A stretch of 64,000 nt of DNA from an uncultured Porphyromonadaceae bacterium (GCA_902495075.1 CABUVO010000002.1:1-64000); one strand, 5' to 3'. Shown: positions 53,438 through 61,141, numbered from the stretch's first letter. Program-made: numbers and translations. The notes: a model not told the origin generated them from the letters alone.

Positions 53438-53731
53438 TCAGCTTCTTTCTTTGAGCTTCTCGAGTTGCGGTTCGAGGGCACGCAGACAAAGATCCACAGC
53501 TTCTTCGAAAGTGTCGGCTGTTTTGGAAGCAAACAGATCGGGTGTCTGGGGAATCAGTAGTTTCACCTGAGCCTCTTTATTCATTGCCGTCTCCGGTTTT
53601 ACAACCTTGAGAGTCACGTCAGCATCAGAGATAGACTCGTAACGGCGCACCAGCTTGTCGATTTTCTTATTGATGAAGGAGACGAGTTTTTCGGAGATGT
53701 CGAAATGAATTGCTTTAATTGTAGCTTCCAT
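53438..53731 (-). CDS. hpf: Short ribosome hibernation promoting factor
   Basis: A 97-residue HPF/RaiA-type protein: IKAIHFDISEKLVSFINKKIDKL then VTLKVVKPETAMNKEAQVKL, the beta-alpha-beta-beta-beta-alpha core that binds the 30S decoding site and promotes 100S dimers in stationary phase. A -7 box lies at 53840-53847. mltG follows 25 bp downstream. Confidence 0.88.
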   Translation of the reverse strand: MEATIKAIHFDISEKLVSFINKKIDKLVRRYESISDADVTLKVVKPETAMNKEAQVKLLIPQTPDLFASKTADTFEEAVDLCLRALEPQLEKLKERS

Positions 53732-53839
53732 AACACTAAGTTTTTATGGGTTAATACTTGTCCCATTCCCGTGTTGGCGGGGTTGGGGTTTTCTCAATCG
53801 CGGTGGCAAACGGCAGAGACGTTTACCAACCGTTGTTTA

Positions 53840-53847
53840 CAAAGATA
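53840..53847 (-). promoter_or_regulatory. -7 box for the hpf-mltG unit
   Basis: On the minus strand it reads TATCTTTG, matching TAnnTTTG, about 110 bp upstream of the hpf start. Confidence 0.45.
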
Positions 53848-53938
53848 AACAATAAAATTGAAAAATTGCTTATTTTAGATGGAAAAAACTGCCATAGACT
53901 ATACTTTTTTCGTAAATACGACAAGATCACGGTTGTAA

Positions 53939-54808
53939 TTATGTTTCCCTTTTTGCGCGTGGATGAGCCGCGGAATAGGATTTCTTGAGCTCGTTGAAGG
54001 AGAGATGCGTGTATATCTGCGTGGTGGAAAGAGATGAGTGTCCGAGAAATTCCTTTACCGAATCGAGGGCGGCTCCTCCGTTGAGCATGGAGGTGGCAAA
54101 CGTGTGGCGCAACACGTGCGGACTCTTTTTCATCGCCGAGGATGAGGCAAGCGAGTCGTTGACAATGTTATAGAGCGCTTTCTTGCTGATGGCTCCGCTG
54201 CGTCCGCAAATCAGTGGTTTTGGCGATTTGAGATCCGGATACTTGGCGTCGCGCGCTTTCTGCCAGCACGCGATTTCTTCAAGCAGTTCAGGAGGCAACG
54301 GCACTACCCGCTGCTTGGCGCGTTTGCCGGTGACTTTTGCTTCGCGCAGTGAGAAATCAATATCTGCATCCGTAAGTGTGCGTAGCTCTTCCTGCCGCAA
54401 ACCTGTGGAGTAAAGAATCAGCATCACGATATGTGCACGATGTGAGGTGAAATCGGAGTGATCGTAGGAGTTGACAATCTCTTCGATTTCCTGCTCTTTC
54501 ACGAATTCCGGCAGCCGCTTCGGGGCTTTCGCGAGGATGAGGTCGGCTGCTGGATTATGGCTGATCTCTCCGCGTTTGAGAAGCCAGCGGTAATAGGCGC
54601 GGAGGCTTTGCGCCTTGCGGCGCAATGTCAATGGCGATTCGCCGGGAGCCAGCGAGCCGAGCCAGGCGCGGATATCGGCAGTGGTGGCATTCTCCACACC
54701 GCCGGAGAGCCATTGCGCAAACTGGGTGAGGTCGCGGCTGTATGCCTCGACTGTGTGGCGGCTGCGGTTAAGCTCCAGCAGCAGATAATTCTCAAATTCG
54801 CGAAACAT
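53939..54808 (-). CDS. xerC: Tyrosine recombinase XerC-type
   Basis: I use the Met at 54808 (MFREFENYLLLELNRSRHTV), since a hairpin overlaps the first codons of the longer frame. The 289-residue protein has an N-terminal core-binding domain and a catalytic domain with the pentad: Arg in STGLRQEELRTL, HVLRHTFATSML (His-x-x-Arg), LGHSSLSTTQIYTH (His and the nucleophile Tyr). It resolves chromosome dimers in most bacteria. It lies 4.5 kb from the invertible segment at 58277-58459, but its housekeeping form makes it an unlikely dedicated invertase. Confidence 0.92.
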   Translation of the reverse strand: MFREFENYLLLELNRSRHTVEAYSRDLTQFAQWLSGGVENATTADIRAWLGSLAPGESPLTLRRKAQSLRAYYRWLLKRGEISHNPAADLILAKAPKRLPEFVKEQEIEEIVNSYDHSDFTSHRAHIVMLILYSTGLRQEELRTLTDADIDFSLREAKVTGKRAKQRVVPLPPELLEEIACWQKARDAKYPDLKSPKPLICGRSGAISKKALYNIVNDSLASSSAMKKSPHVLRHTFATSMLNGGAALDSVKEFLGHSSLSTTQIYTHLSFNELKKSYSAAHPRAKRET

Positions 54809-54820
54809 AGGCATACAAAG

Positions 54821-54854
54821 ATTCAGCATAAGCTTTCTGATGCTTACGCTGAAT
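54821..54854 (-). terminator. Hairpin between rpsU and xerC
   Basis: ATTCAGCATAAGC (54821-54833) pairs with GCTTACGCTGAAT (54842-54854), one mismatch. On the minus strand it lies between the rpsU stop and the xerC start and could end the rpsU transcript. Confidence 0.55.
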
Positions 54855-54885
54855 CGTGTTATTGAATGCAGATAAAAGCGGCTTT

Positions 54886-55077
54886 TTACTGCTCAGCCTG
54901 ACGAAGCTGCTGAACGTAAACGGCCTTCATCATCTTCTTGCGATTGGTCACAGAAGGTTTTTCGAAAGCCTGACGTGAACGAAGCTCTTTTACGATGCCG
55001 GTTCTTTCGAATTTACGTTTGAACTTCTTGAGTGCTTTCTCGATGTTTTCGCCTTCTTTTACTGGTACGATAATCAT
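54886..55077 (-). CDS. rpsU: 30S ribosomal protein bS21
   Basis: A 63-residue basic protein: MIIVPVKEGENIEKALKKFK then RTGIVKELRSRQAFEKPSV, the bS21 signature. In Bacteroidetes this protein is reported to help bury the anti-Shine-Dalgarno end of 16S rRNA. The leader (55078-55159) has the GC-rich palindrome CCTCCGGAGG about 55 nt before the start, which may matter for autoregulation. Own promoter at 55166-55196. Confidence 0.95.
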   Translation of the reverse strand: MIIVPVKEGENIEKALKKFKRKFERTGIVKELRSRQAFEKPSVTNRKKMMKAVYVQQLRQAEQ

Positions 55078-55127
55078 GTTTTGTGCTGTTAATTTTTAGT
55101 TTCTGTTAATTTTTTGGCTCGCCTCCG

Positions 55128-55139
55128 GAGGGCAACATG
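55128..55139 (-). promoter_or_regulatory. GC-rich CCTCCGGAGG element in the rpsU leader
   Basis: The palindrome contains GGAGG and CCTCC in an otherwise AT-rich leader. It could pair with itself or with the 16S rRNA 3' end. It is too far from the start codon to be an ordinary ribosome binding site. Confidence 0.45.
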
Positions 55140-55165
55140 CAGGCCCCGGCGGCATAAAGCGATGC

Positions 55166-55196
55166 AAAATTATACAATCTTCCAAATATGACAAAA
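55166..55196 (-). promoter_or_regulatory. Promoter for rpsU
   Basis: Minus strand: -33 TTTG (55193-55196), 19-bp spacer, -7 TAATTTTG (55166-55173). It gives a leader of about 80 nt. Confidence 0.65.
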
Positions 55197-55235
55197 TTTT
55201 TTGCCAATTTTTCGTCGGAAAATGTCTAAATTTTT

Positions 55236-55787
55236 TTACATTACGTCTGCGGAGGGGTCAACTTCCTCTGCATCCTGCTCATACCATTTGGAATACATGA
55301 GATAGTTTTTGGCTATCTTCACGTTCATTTCTTTCGCCTTTTCGGGCTCTACCATTTTGATGAACTTGGCTGGGGAACCTGCCCACATTTCGTGAGGTCC
55401 GATCTGCGTGCGGCTGAGCACCACAGAGCCGGCTGCCACCAGAGCACCTTCGCCAACCACTGCGTCGTCCATCACCACAGCGCCCATTCCGATAAGGGCG
55501 TAGTCGTGGATCTTGGCGCCGTGGATCACCACATTATGACCTATCGAGACGTCGTTGCCTATCTCGATGGTGGATTTCTGATAAAGCGTGTGGAGCACGC
55601 TGCCGTCTTGAATATTGACGCGATCGCCTACGCGGATCGAATTGACATCGCCGCGAAGCACGGTGTTGAACCAGATGCTGCATTCATCGCCGATCACAAC
55701 GTCTCCGACGATCGTGGCGTTTTCCGCCAGGAAGCATCCTTTCCCTATCTGAGGCGTGAAGCCTCTTACTGATCTTATTAAAGCCAT
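55236..55787 (-). CDS. Gamma carbonic anhydrase family protein
   Basis: A 183-residue left-handed beta-helix protein built of hexapeptide repeats (for example VGDVVIGDECSIWFNTVLRGDV). Metal-ligand histidines of the family are visible in GSVLHTLYQ, SIGHNVVIHGAKI. It forms trimers; some members hydrate CO2, others (YrdA-like) have no proven activity. Likely cytosolic, monocistronic. Confidence 0.88.
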   Translation of the reverse strand: MALIRSVRGFTPQIGKGCFLAENATIVGDVVIGDECSIWFNTVLRGDVNSIRVGDRVNIQDGSVLHTLYQKSTIEIGNDVSIGHNVVIHGAKIHDYALIGMGAVVMDDAVVGEGALVAAGSVVLSRTQIGPHEMWAGSPAKFIKMVEPEKAKEMNVKIAKNYLMYSKWYEQDAEEVDPSADVM

Positions 55788-55796
55788 CCGTTTTTT

Positions 55797-55912
55797 TAAT
55801 GTGTAATGTTTAATGTGTAATGTGTAATTAGGTTTTAGGTCTTAGGCTTTAGGCTTTAGAAAGCTTCGCCGAATGGACCTAAAGCCTAAAGCCTAACGCC
55901 TAAAGCCTAAAG
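55797..55912. repeat. Heptamer arrays with converging TTTAGGC / GCCTAAA units
   Basis: TTTAATG-type units, then TTAGGTC/TTTAGGC units, then after about 20 bp the complementary CCTAAAG units repeated about five times. The two TTTAGGC arms can form a hairpin. The element separates the M24 peptidase and carbonic anhydrase genes. Confidence 0.7.
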
Positions 55913-55913
55913 C

Positions 55914-57701
55914 CTAAAGTGCTTTGCACTTTGATGCGAGCCATGCCTGCTCTTCGGGGTCGAGGAGCGGGGAAAGCTCGGCGTATACCTTCTTATGGTA
56001 GGCGTTGACCCAGTCGATCTCTTCCGGAGTCATGATGTCGAGCTCGATGAGTCGGGCGTCGTAGGGGAAGAGGGTGAGGGTTTCGAGGTGGTAGAAATCA
56101 CCGAATTCAGTTGTCTGCCAGGGCTCCGTAACTATAAGGTTTTCCGTGCGTATGCCGTATTTCCCTTCAAGATACAGTCCGGGCTCGTTGCTGGTGATCA
56201 TGCCGGGTTCGAGGGGCGTGGGCACATCGTTGAGACGGATGCTTTGCGGACCCTCGTGGCAGTTGATGAAGAAACCTACGCCATGACCTGTGCCGTGATA
56301 ATAGGCTTTACCTTCAGCCCAGAGGAACTGTCGGGCGAGGACGTCGAGCTGGCCGCCGCGCGTTCCTTTGGGGAATATGGCGCGCGATAGTGCGATGTGT
56401 CCCTTGAGCACTAATGTGAAGTCGTGGCGCGCCTCAGGAGCTACCGCACCGAGGGCGATTGTGCGCGTAATGTCTGTAGTGCCGTATGTGTACTGGCCTC
56501 CGGAGTCTACGAGGAGTAGTCCGTCGCCGGTTACAGGCACGTCGCTTTCTTCTGTGGCTTCATAGTGCACGATGGCGCCGTGTTCGTTCCATCCGAGAAT
56601 TGGCGCGAAACTCTCATCCACGCATGAAGGATCCGCCAGGCGCAGAGCGCGGAGCCGCTTGCCGAGTTCTACTTCCGTCAGCTTCCCTTCCGGATATTCC
56701 TTTTCCACCATCATGAAGAACTTGGTGAGCGCCACGCCATCCTTGCGCATGGCAATCTTCACGTTTTCTATCATGGTGTCGTTTTTCACGCTCTTGAGCT
56801 TGGCAACGTGTGATCCTCCGAACACCGGTGTGCAACCTAAGCAGTCGTAAAGACCGCGCGAGGTTTTCTCCGGGTCAATGAGCAGGCGCGTTTCCTTGGG
56901 GAGGGTCTGCACGAAATCGAGCACGGTCTCGTAAGGCATCACCTCGATATTGTATTTGCGCAGGTGCTCGTCAACCTCTACACTCAGTTTCTCCTTGTCG
57001 ATGAAGAGGATGCGGCGCGAGTTGTCAGCATATAGATACGCCACGAAGATAGGGGAGAAGGCTATGTCGCAGGCAGTGCGGAGGTTGGTTGCCCAGGCGA
57101 TGTCGTCGAGCGCGGAGAGGAGGATCGCGTTAGCGAGCTCACCCTTCACCTCGGTCAAGAGACGCGACATTTTGCTGTCTACGGTCTCGCCCACTATTTT
57201 CTCTTCATGAACGAAAAGCTTGTTTTTCGGACGCTCCGGACGCTCATGCCAGATGATGTCGAACGGCGCAAAACTATCGTTGAGCTTTATACCATTGTCA
57301 TTGAGTTCTTGCTCTAAGCGTTGCGCCCAGGAGATTGAGAACGTCATGCCGTCGATAGCCACGGTCTGCCCTGCCTTGACGTTTTCCGTAACCCAGTCGA
57401 TAAGGTTCACCGCTTCCGGACCATCCTCCTTCATCATCTCGAAACCGGTGTCGCGAAGCTGGTCGGTAGCCTGTATGAAATAACGGGAATCGGTCCAGAC
57501 GTATGCCTTATCGGCGAGTACTACGGCAGTGCCGTTGGTGCCGTTTTCCGACTCAAACCCCGTGAGCCACTCCCTGCCGCGCCAGTGAAGCGGCGGCAGT
57601 TCGCTCTGGTGAGGATCCGTGCCGGAGATTATCACGCAATCTATAGCGTGTTCCTTCATCGCCACCCGGAGGTCGGCGAGATATTGCGCATTCTTTTTCA
57701 T
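55914..57701 (-). CDS. M24 family Xaa-Pro aminopeptidase
   Basis: I use the Met at 57701 (MKKNAQYLADLRVAMKEH), where this family normally begins. The 595-residue protein has two creatinase-like N-terminal domains and the M24 catalytic domain: LLVDSGGQYTYGTTDITRTI (two Asp ligands), YYHGTGHGVGFF (His), TSNEPGLY and GIRTENL (Glu ligands). The extra C-terminal ~60 residues match the M24C domain of eukaryotic-type aminopeptidase P. It removes N-terminal residues preceding proline. It is cytosolic. Confidence 0.92.
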   Translation of the reverse strand: MKKNAQYLADLRVAMKEHAIDCVIISGTDPHQSELPPLHWRGREWLTGFESENGTNGTAVVLADKAYVWTDSRYFIQATDQLRDTGFEMMKEDGPEAVNLIDWVTENVKAGQTVAIDGMTFSISWAQRLEQELNDNGIKLNDSFAPFDIIWHERPERPKNKLFVHEEKIVGETVDSKMSRLLTEVKGELANAILLSALDDIAWATNLRTACDIAFSPIFVAYLYADNSRRILFIDKEKLSVEVDEHLRKYNIEVMPYETVLDFVQTLPKETRLLIDPEKTSRGLYDCLGCTPVFGGSHVAKLKSVKNDTMIENVKIAMRKDGVALTKFFMMVEKEYPEGKLTEVELGKRLRALRLADPSCVDESFAPILGWNEHGAIVHYEATEESDVPVTGDGLLLVDSGGQYTYGTTDITRTIALGAVAPEARHDFTLVLKGHIALSRAIFPKGTRGGQLDVLARQFLWAEGKAYYHGTGHGVGFFINCHEGPQSIRLNDVPTPLEPGMITSNEPGLYLEGKYGIRTENLIVTEPWQTTEFGDFYHLETLTLFPYDARLIELDIMTPEEIDWVNAYHKKVYAELSPLLDPEEQAWLASKCKAL

Positions 57702-57777
57702 AATAATAAAACAGATTTGCTGGCGAATATACAAAATATTTGTCATCCCGCCAAAGAGAATCCATTAAGATTATACT

Positions 57778-57847
57778 TAGAAGTAAGAAGTGAGAAGTAA
57801 GAAGTGAGAAGTAAGAAGTAAGAAGTAAGAAGTGAGAAGTAAGAATT
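57778..57847. repeat. Heptamer array AGAAGTR, about 10 units
   Basis: Near-perfect repeats of AGAAGTAAGAAGTGAGAAGT type. They are followed at once by TTGGCGCGCCTC, as in the repeats at 21885 and 25586. Confidence 0.8.
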
Positions 57848-57855
57848 GGCGCGCC
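57848..57855. repeat. GGCGCGCC palindrome, third intergenic copy
   Basis: The 8-bp palindrome sits between the AGAAGTR array and the 18-bp repeats. The preceding T and following TC match the other two intergenic copies. Confidence 0.6.
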
Positions 57856-57858
57856 TCG

Positions 57859-58075
57859 AATCTCAGCAGGGATGTAAATCTCAGCATGGATGTGAATCTC
57901 AGTAGGGATGTGAATCTCAGCATGGATGTAAATCTCAGCAGGGATGTGAATCTCAGCAGGGATGTAAATCTCAGCAGGGATGTGAATCTCAGTAGGGATG
58001 TAAATTTTTAGCAGGGATGTAAATCTCAGCAGGGATGTAAATCTCAGCGGGGATGTGAATCTCAGCAGGAATGTA
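57859..58075. repeat. 18-bp tandem repeat, 12 copies
   Basis: The unit is AATCTCAGCAGGGATGTR. Units 1-8 and 10-12 are exactly 18 bp; unit 9 (58003-58021) is 19 bp with a changed start. Variation is mostly at three positions (C/T in CAG, G/T in GGG, final A/G). The minus-strand frame through it (an IPAEIH-like hexapeptide repeat) is not a believable gene. It is a likely variable-number repeat. Confidence 0.92.
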
Positions 58076-58089
58076 AAGTTAGGATATTT

Positions 58090-58216
58090 TCGCGGCGACC
58101 CTCGAGGAGGGTAAATAATTATAACCTCATATCGGCTAAGCGCGTATGAAATAGCGCTTAACCGGTGTGAGGTCACACTCATCGTGTCGCTGCGGCCTCG
58201 GAGAGGTCGATTAATA
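58090..58216 (-). repeat. Structured intergenic repeat, copy B (inverted)
   Basis: The reverse complement matches copy A (31-160) over its length. The apical stem is AAGCGC/GCGCTT (AAGCAC/GTGCTT in copy A) and the outer stem CCTC/GAGG (CCCC/GGGG in copy A), so both changes keep base pairing. It lies between the 18-bp repeats and the invertible segment. Confidence 0.75.
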
Positions 58217-58276
58217 TTCAGAGTCATTCCTGACGCGAATCGACCAGGCGTTTCTAAAAGTTGAATTTTATTAAAA

Positions 58277-58459
58277 ATCGCTTCCGAAGAGATACTAAAT
58301 TGCTTTGCAATAAGCTGATAAGTAATAAGTTATAGGTAAGAAGTTGTGAATTCCGTTATTCGCGATAATTAAAAAATAATTAAAAACACCGTCCTCAATT
58401 TTTCTATTTGAATATAAATCAGTAAATTTGTTAAAATTTAGTATCTCTTCGGAAGAGAT
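58277..58459 (+). promoter_or_regulatory. Putative invertible promoter segment upstream of upxY
   Basis: Inverted repeats of 25 bp at 58277-58301 and 58435-58459 match at 24 positions (the 21-bp core is exact) around a 133-bp spacer. The right arm contains a perfect 17-bp palindrome (ATCTCTTC G GAAGAGAT), as expected for a recombinase site. Inside lies -7 box TAAATTTG (58423-58430) facing upxY, with a weak -33 (TTTC, 58401-58404). Size and position match the phase-variable capsule promoters of Bacteroides. In this orientation the promoter would be ON. No dedicated invertase gene is present in the window. Confidence 0.85.
58423..58430 (+). promoter_or_regulatory. -7 box inside the invertible segment
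   Basis: TAAATTTG matches TAnnTTTG perfectly. Transcription would begin near 58437, in the right inverted repeat, leaving a leader of about 260 nt before upxY. Confidence 0.65.
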
Positions 58460-58695
58460 AAGTTTGCTTAATTGATCTAACTATTTGGTGCTTAGGGGTA
58501 TATCGTAAAAGATATGCTCTTTCTCCCATGAAAATATGGATACTCCATAACAGTCGGATAGCACCTGAGAAACCCCAATGAAGCTAACTGACAACAGAGG
58601 TATATTTAAACTTTACGCCACTATTCTTGTAACTGCCTAATTATCACGTTTATATTGGTTTGGGCAGGAATAGAAGTATTTGTCTTGATTTATCT
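58460..58695 (+). promoter_or_regulatory. Structured leader of upxY
   Basis: There is no ORF. GGTGCT (near 58488) can pair with AGCACC (near 58560), with smaller stems inside (TATATC/GATATG, CCAT/ATGG). UpxY-type factors act on the 5' leader of their own operon, so this is the probable recruitment region. The precise element is not identified. Confidence 0.4.
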
Positions 58696-59226
58696 ATGGA
58701 TAGAGAGGATTGGTTTGTATTAAGAGACTTGAAACGACATAATGCCAAAGATCCTGCTTGGCGCGTGTTGCCGGAAAAAGGATTCAACACATTCACGCCC
58801 ATGCATGAGAGTCTGCGGGTTATCAAGGGTCGCACCGTGCGCATGCAGGTGCCCGTGATTCCCGATCTGTTGTTTGTCAAGGCCACGAAACATGACCTTG
58901 ACGAGCACATGGTCGGCACACCCACATTGCAGTATCGCTACATGAAAGGAGCACCTTACCGCTCACCGATGACAGTGCCGAATGCAGAGATGGAGCGATT
59001 CATCCATGCTGTGCGTAGCGTTAGTGATCCGGTCTATTATCTTCCGGAAGACATCACGCCCGACAAGATCGGCAAGCGCGTACGCATCGTAGACGGTCCA
59101 ATGTCCGGCTACGAAGGTAAACTAATGAAAGTCAGAGGTTCGCGCAAGCGCAAACTCCTCATCTCCCTTGAGAACTACATCGTAGCCGCCATCGAAGTCG
59201 AGAAAGACTTCATCGAATTCCTCTGA
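58696..59226 (+). CDS. UpxY-type NusG-like transcription antiterminator
   Basis: I use the ATG at 58696 (MDREDWFVLRDLKRHN) instead of the TTG at 58660. The 176-residue protein has an N-terminal NusG (NGN) domain, including VPVIPDLLFVKATKHDLDE, and a C-terminal KOW region (GKRVRIVDGPMSGYEGKLMKVRG). UpxY proteins head Bacteroides capsule operons and let RNA polymerase read through the long operon. Position directly behind the invertible promoter and ahead of polysaccharide genes supports this. No upxZ-like gene follows. Confidence 0.9.
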   Translation: MDREDWFVLRDLKRHNAKDPAWRVLPEKGFNTFTPMHESLRVIKGRTVRMQVPVIPDLLFVKATKHDLDEHMVGTPTLQYRYMKGAPYRSPMTVPNAEMERFIHAVRSVSDPVYYLPEDITPDKIGKRVRIVDGPMSGYEGKLMKVRGSRKRKLLISLENYIVAAIEVEKDFIEFL

Positions 59227-59255
59227 TCTCTCAGTTACATTCCCCCACCGAATTC

Positions 59256-59286
59256 TTGACAATCCCGATAAAAATTCCTAAATTTG
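59256..59286 (+). promoter_or_regulatory. Internal promoter for the ATPase module
   Basis: TTG (59256-59258, in CTTGAC), 20-bp spacer, -7 TAAATTTG (59279-59286). It would let the ATPase pair be expressed even when the invertible promoter is OFF. Confidence 0.6.
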
Positions 59287-59323
59287 AGGATTAAAAGGAA
59301 TTGAACAAATAATATTGGATTCA

Positions 59324-60499
59324 ATGAAAGAGAGCATACATATAAAGAATCTCGGTCCAATAAAGGATATCAAGATTGATAATATACGACCACTGACTGT
59401 CCTTATCGGACCTTCGGGCAGCGGGAAAAGCTTGGTAATGAAAATACTGGTGCTCTTCCGTTACATATATAAGATGCTCAATATAAGATGGTATCTGAAG
59501 AATGCGAATGTTAATAAGAGTCGATTTCAGCTCAAGATTGACAATCTTCTTACGCCTGAGCTTAAACAATATTTCAATAATAAGAACCTTGAAATTGAAT
59601 ATGCTGTAGAAATACACGGCAATGTTCATGGCGTGGCATATAGGAACGGAAGCATAGATAGATCTACCACCGATAAAGCAATTCCTAATGAAGATCTTGT
59701 GTTTCTAAAAGAATCATGGGTGTCGGAAATGAGGGGCGTCATTCCACAGTGGGCGGCTCATGGAAATTCATCGAAAAAAAATTCACCCAAGAATAATAGG
59801 ACGCTCGATTTTTATTTTCAGGAGACATTCAATGATTTTCAAGAAGCTACAGATGAGATAAATCTTGTGAGGTTGGGATATCTCGGGGTCGATCTGATGG
59901 TAGAACGCAGGAATGGCATTAAGAAGTTTTTCTTCCATCCTCAGGACAATTCATATCGACCGATGGAATTGAGGTACGGTTCATCCGGATTGCAAACCTC
60001 CTCTTCCATCATCACGCTCGCAAAATATTTCAGTTCTGATTTCTCATTTAAAGACGCAATTGGCAGATCGATTATAAGTTATTTATACGAATCTGATAAT
60101 CTTAGGAAATATAATCCGGAGCTTGAACCAACCGATATGAAGCGTATGGTTCAGATACATATAGAAGAACCGGAGCTTAATCTGTTTCCTGACGCTCAAT
60201 GCCGTCTGATAGAAGATCTTGTAAGAATAAGTTTTGATGAAAAGTCTTCCGACAGGAACATCAAGCTGATGATGGCGACTCATAGCCCGTATATTGTGAA
60301 TTATCTTAATGTTTTGCTACATCAAAATAAAGCCGGAAGGGCGCATGTCGCTCCGGAAGATCTTGCTGTTTATCGTTTGCATGATGGCAGGTTGCAGACA
60401 TTGAAGGCAGTTGATGAGAACGGTAAAGAATTTATAGATACGCAAGACCTCACCGAGCAAATGGAAGCAATAATGGAAGAGTATGATTCATTGATTTAG
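59324..60499 (+). CDS. ABC/AAA15-type ATPase of a two-gene module
   Basis: I use the ATG at 59324; the TTG at 59315 adds three residues. The 391-residue protein begins IHIKNLGPIKDIKIDNIRPL, the usual start of SMC/RecF-like ATPases, with Walker A GPSGSGKS at 29-36. A signature-like GSSGLQTSSSI lies in the middle, Walker B is HIEEPELNLFPDAQ, and the His switch is MMATHSPYIVNYL. No TOPRIM or nuclease domain is attached, unlike OLD or GajA. It is 6 bp from its partner gene. The logic (ATPase plus small partner) resembles defence pairs such as PtuA/PtuB or AriA/AriB, but the partner is different. The codons are AT-rich compared with upxY, suggesting transfer. Confidence 0.85.
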   Translation: MKESIHIKNLGPIKDIKIDNIRPLTVLIGPSGSGKSLVMKILVLFRYIYKMLNIRWYLKNANVNKSRFQLKIDNLLTPELKQYFNNKNLEIEYAVEIHGNVHGVAYRNGSIDRSTTDKAIPNEDLVFLKESWVSEMRGVIPQWAAHGNSSKKNSPKNNRTLDFYFQETFNDFQEATDEINLVRLGYLGVDLMVERRNGIKKFFFHPQDNSYRPMELRYGSSGLQTSSSIITLAKYFSSDFSFKDAIGRSIISYLYESDNLRKYNPELEPTDMKRMVQIHIEEPELNLFPDAQCRLIEDLVRISFDEKSSDRNIKLMMATHSPYIVNYLNVLLHQNKAGRAHVAPEDLAVYRLHDGRLQTLKAVDENGKEFIDTQDLTEQMEAIMEEYDSLI

Positions 60500-60505
60500 A
60501 GAGTC

Positions 60506-61141
60506 ATGGATACTAATTGCTTGAAATTGCTTCAAAACGCCTTTACAGATGCGTGTGATATAAGTGGATTTACAGAAGAAAAAGAAGGTGTAATCTCACT
60601 GCGTGACGACAAGACATGCATCGAATCAAGTCGTGTGCTATCCTGTGATTATGATTGCGATAAAACCCTATTATTTATAGAGAGTGACACACCGTTGACA
60701 ATTGTAAATTTTGATAAATGGAGGTTCACTGGGGTAGGAAAGAAATGTGACTATCTTGTTTTTGATTCATCTGAAGATCGTAAACGCTTTGCATTATGTG
60801 AGCTGACATGCACGATGTCGAAATATGTAGATGATCACGGGTTTTTAGGTCGGATTGGCAAACGGGCAACTGCGCGCGAGCAGATGCGTCAGGTTTGGCA
60901 TAGTATAATAAATAATTCTAATCCGGCTCTATGTGTATACATTGAGCAATATCGCGAAAAATCCGCGATTTTCGGTTGGAGAGAAAGTAATATAAATAAT
61001 TCCAATAAAGCTATACGCTCAATGCAAGGGTTTAGTCATGCTCCCGGCTCTTCATCAAAGGTCAAGATGTTTGAAGAGCTTGATTTTGATGGAGGATTTC
61101 AGTTCATTCAAGTGAAATACCCCGCAAAATTTCACTGGTAA
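60506..61141 (+). CDS. Partner protein of the ATPase, possible PD-(D/E)XK-like nuclease
   Basis: A 211-residue cytosolic protein without signal or membrane segment. The central stretch GKKCDYLVFDSSEDRKRF then ALCELTC looks like the Asp-x(n)-Glu-x-(Lys/Thr) core of restriction-endonuclease-like folds: Asp82, Glu99 and Thr101, followed by a helix with REQMRQ (124-129). The usual Lys is missing, so activity is uncertain. It could equally be an uncharacterised sensor or effector. It is translated 6 bp after the ATPase and followed by a terminator, so the two form a unit. Confidence 0.6.
   Translation: MDTNCLKLLQNAFTDACDISGFTEEKEGVISLRDDKTCIESSRVLSCDYDCDKTLLFIESDTPLTIVNFDKWRFTGVGKKCDYLVFDSSEDRKRFALCELTCTMSKYVDDHGFLGRIGKRATAREQMRQVWHSIINNSNPALCVYIEQYREKSAIFGWRESNINNSNKAIRSMQGFSHAPGSSSKVKMFEELDFDGGFQFIQVKYPAKFHW

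Noticed and set aside
53939..54808. XerC-type recombinase as the invertase of the promoter at 58277-58459
   Set aside because: It has ordinary XerC features and is 3.5-4.5 kb away across several housekeeping genes. Dedicated capsule invertases are usually serine recombinases or adjacent tyrosine recombinases.
56424..56436. A further TGGCGCGCCTC inside the M24 peptidase gene
   Set aside because: It is coding sequence for conserved residues (Glu-Ala-Arg-His) without the heptamer lead-in, so probably coincidence.
57859..58075. CRISPR array
   Set aside because: The 18-bp units are contiguous with no unique spacers, and no cas genes are present.
57553..58227. A 224-residue minus-strand frame with an IPAEIH-like hexapeptide repeat
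   Set aside because: It runs from inside the M24 peptidase gene's N-terminus across a noncoding 18-bp tandem repeat and structured repeat copy B; the repeats alone keep it open.
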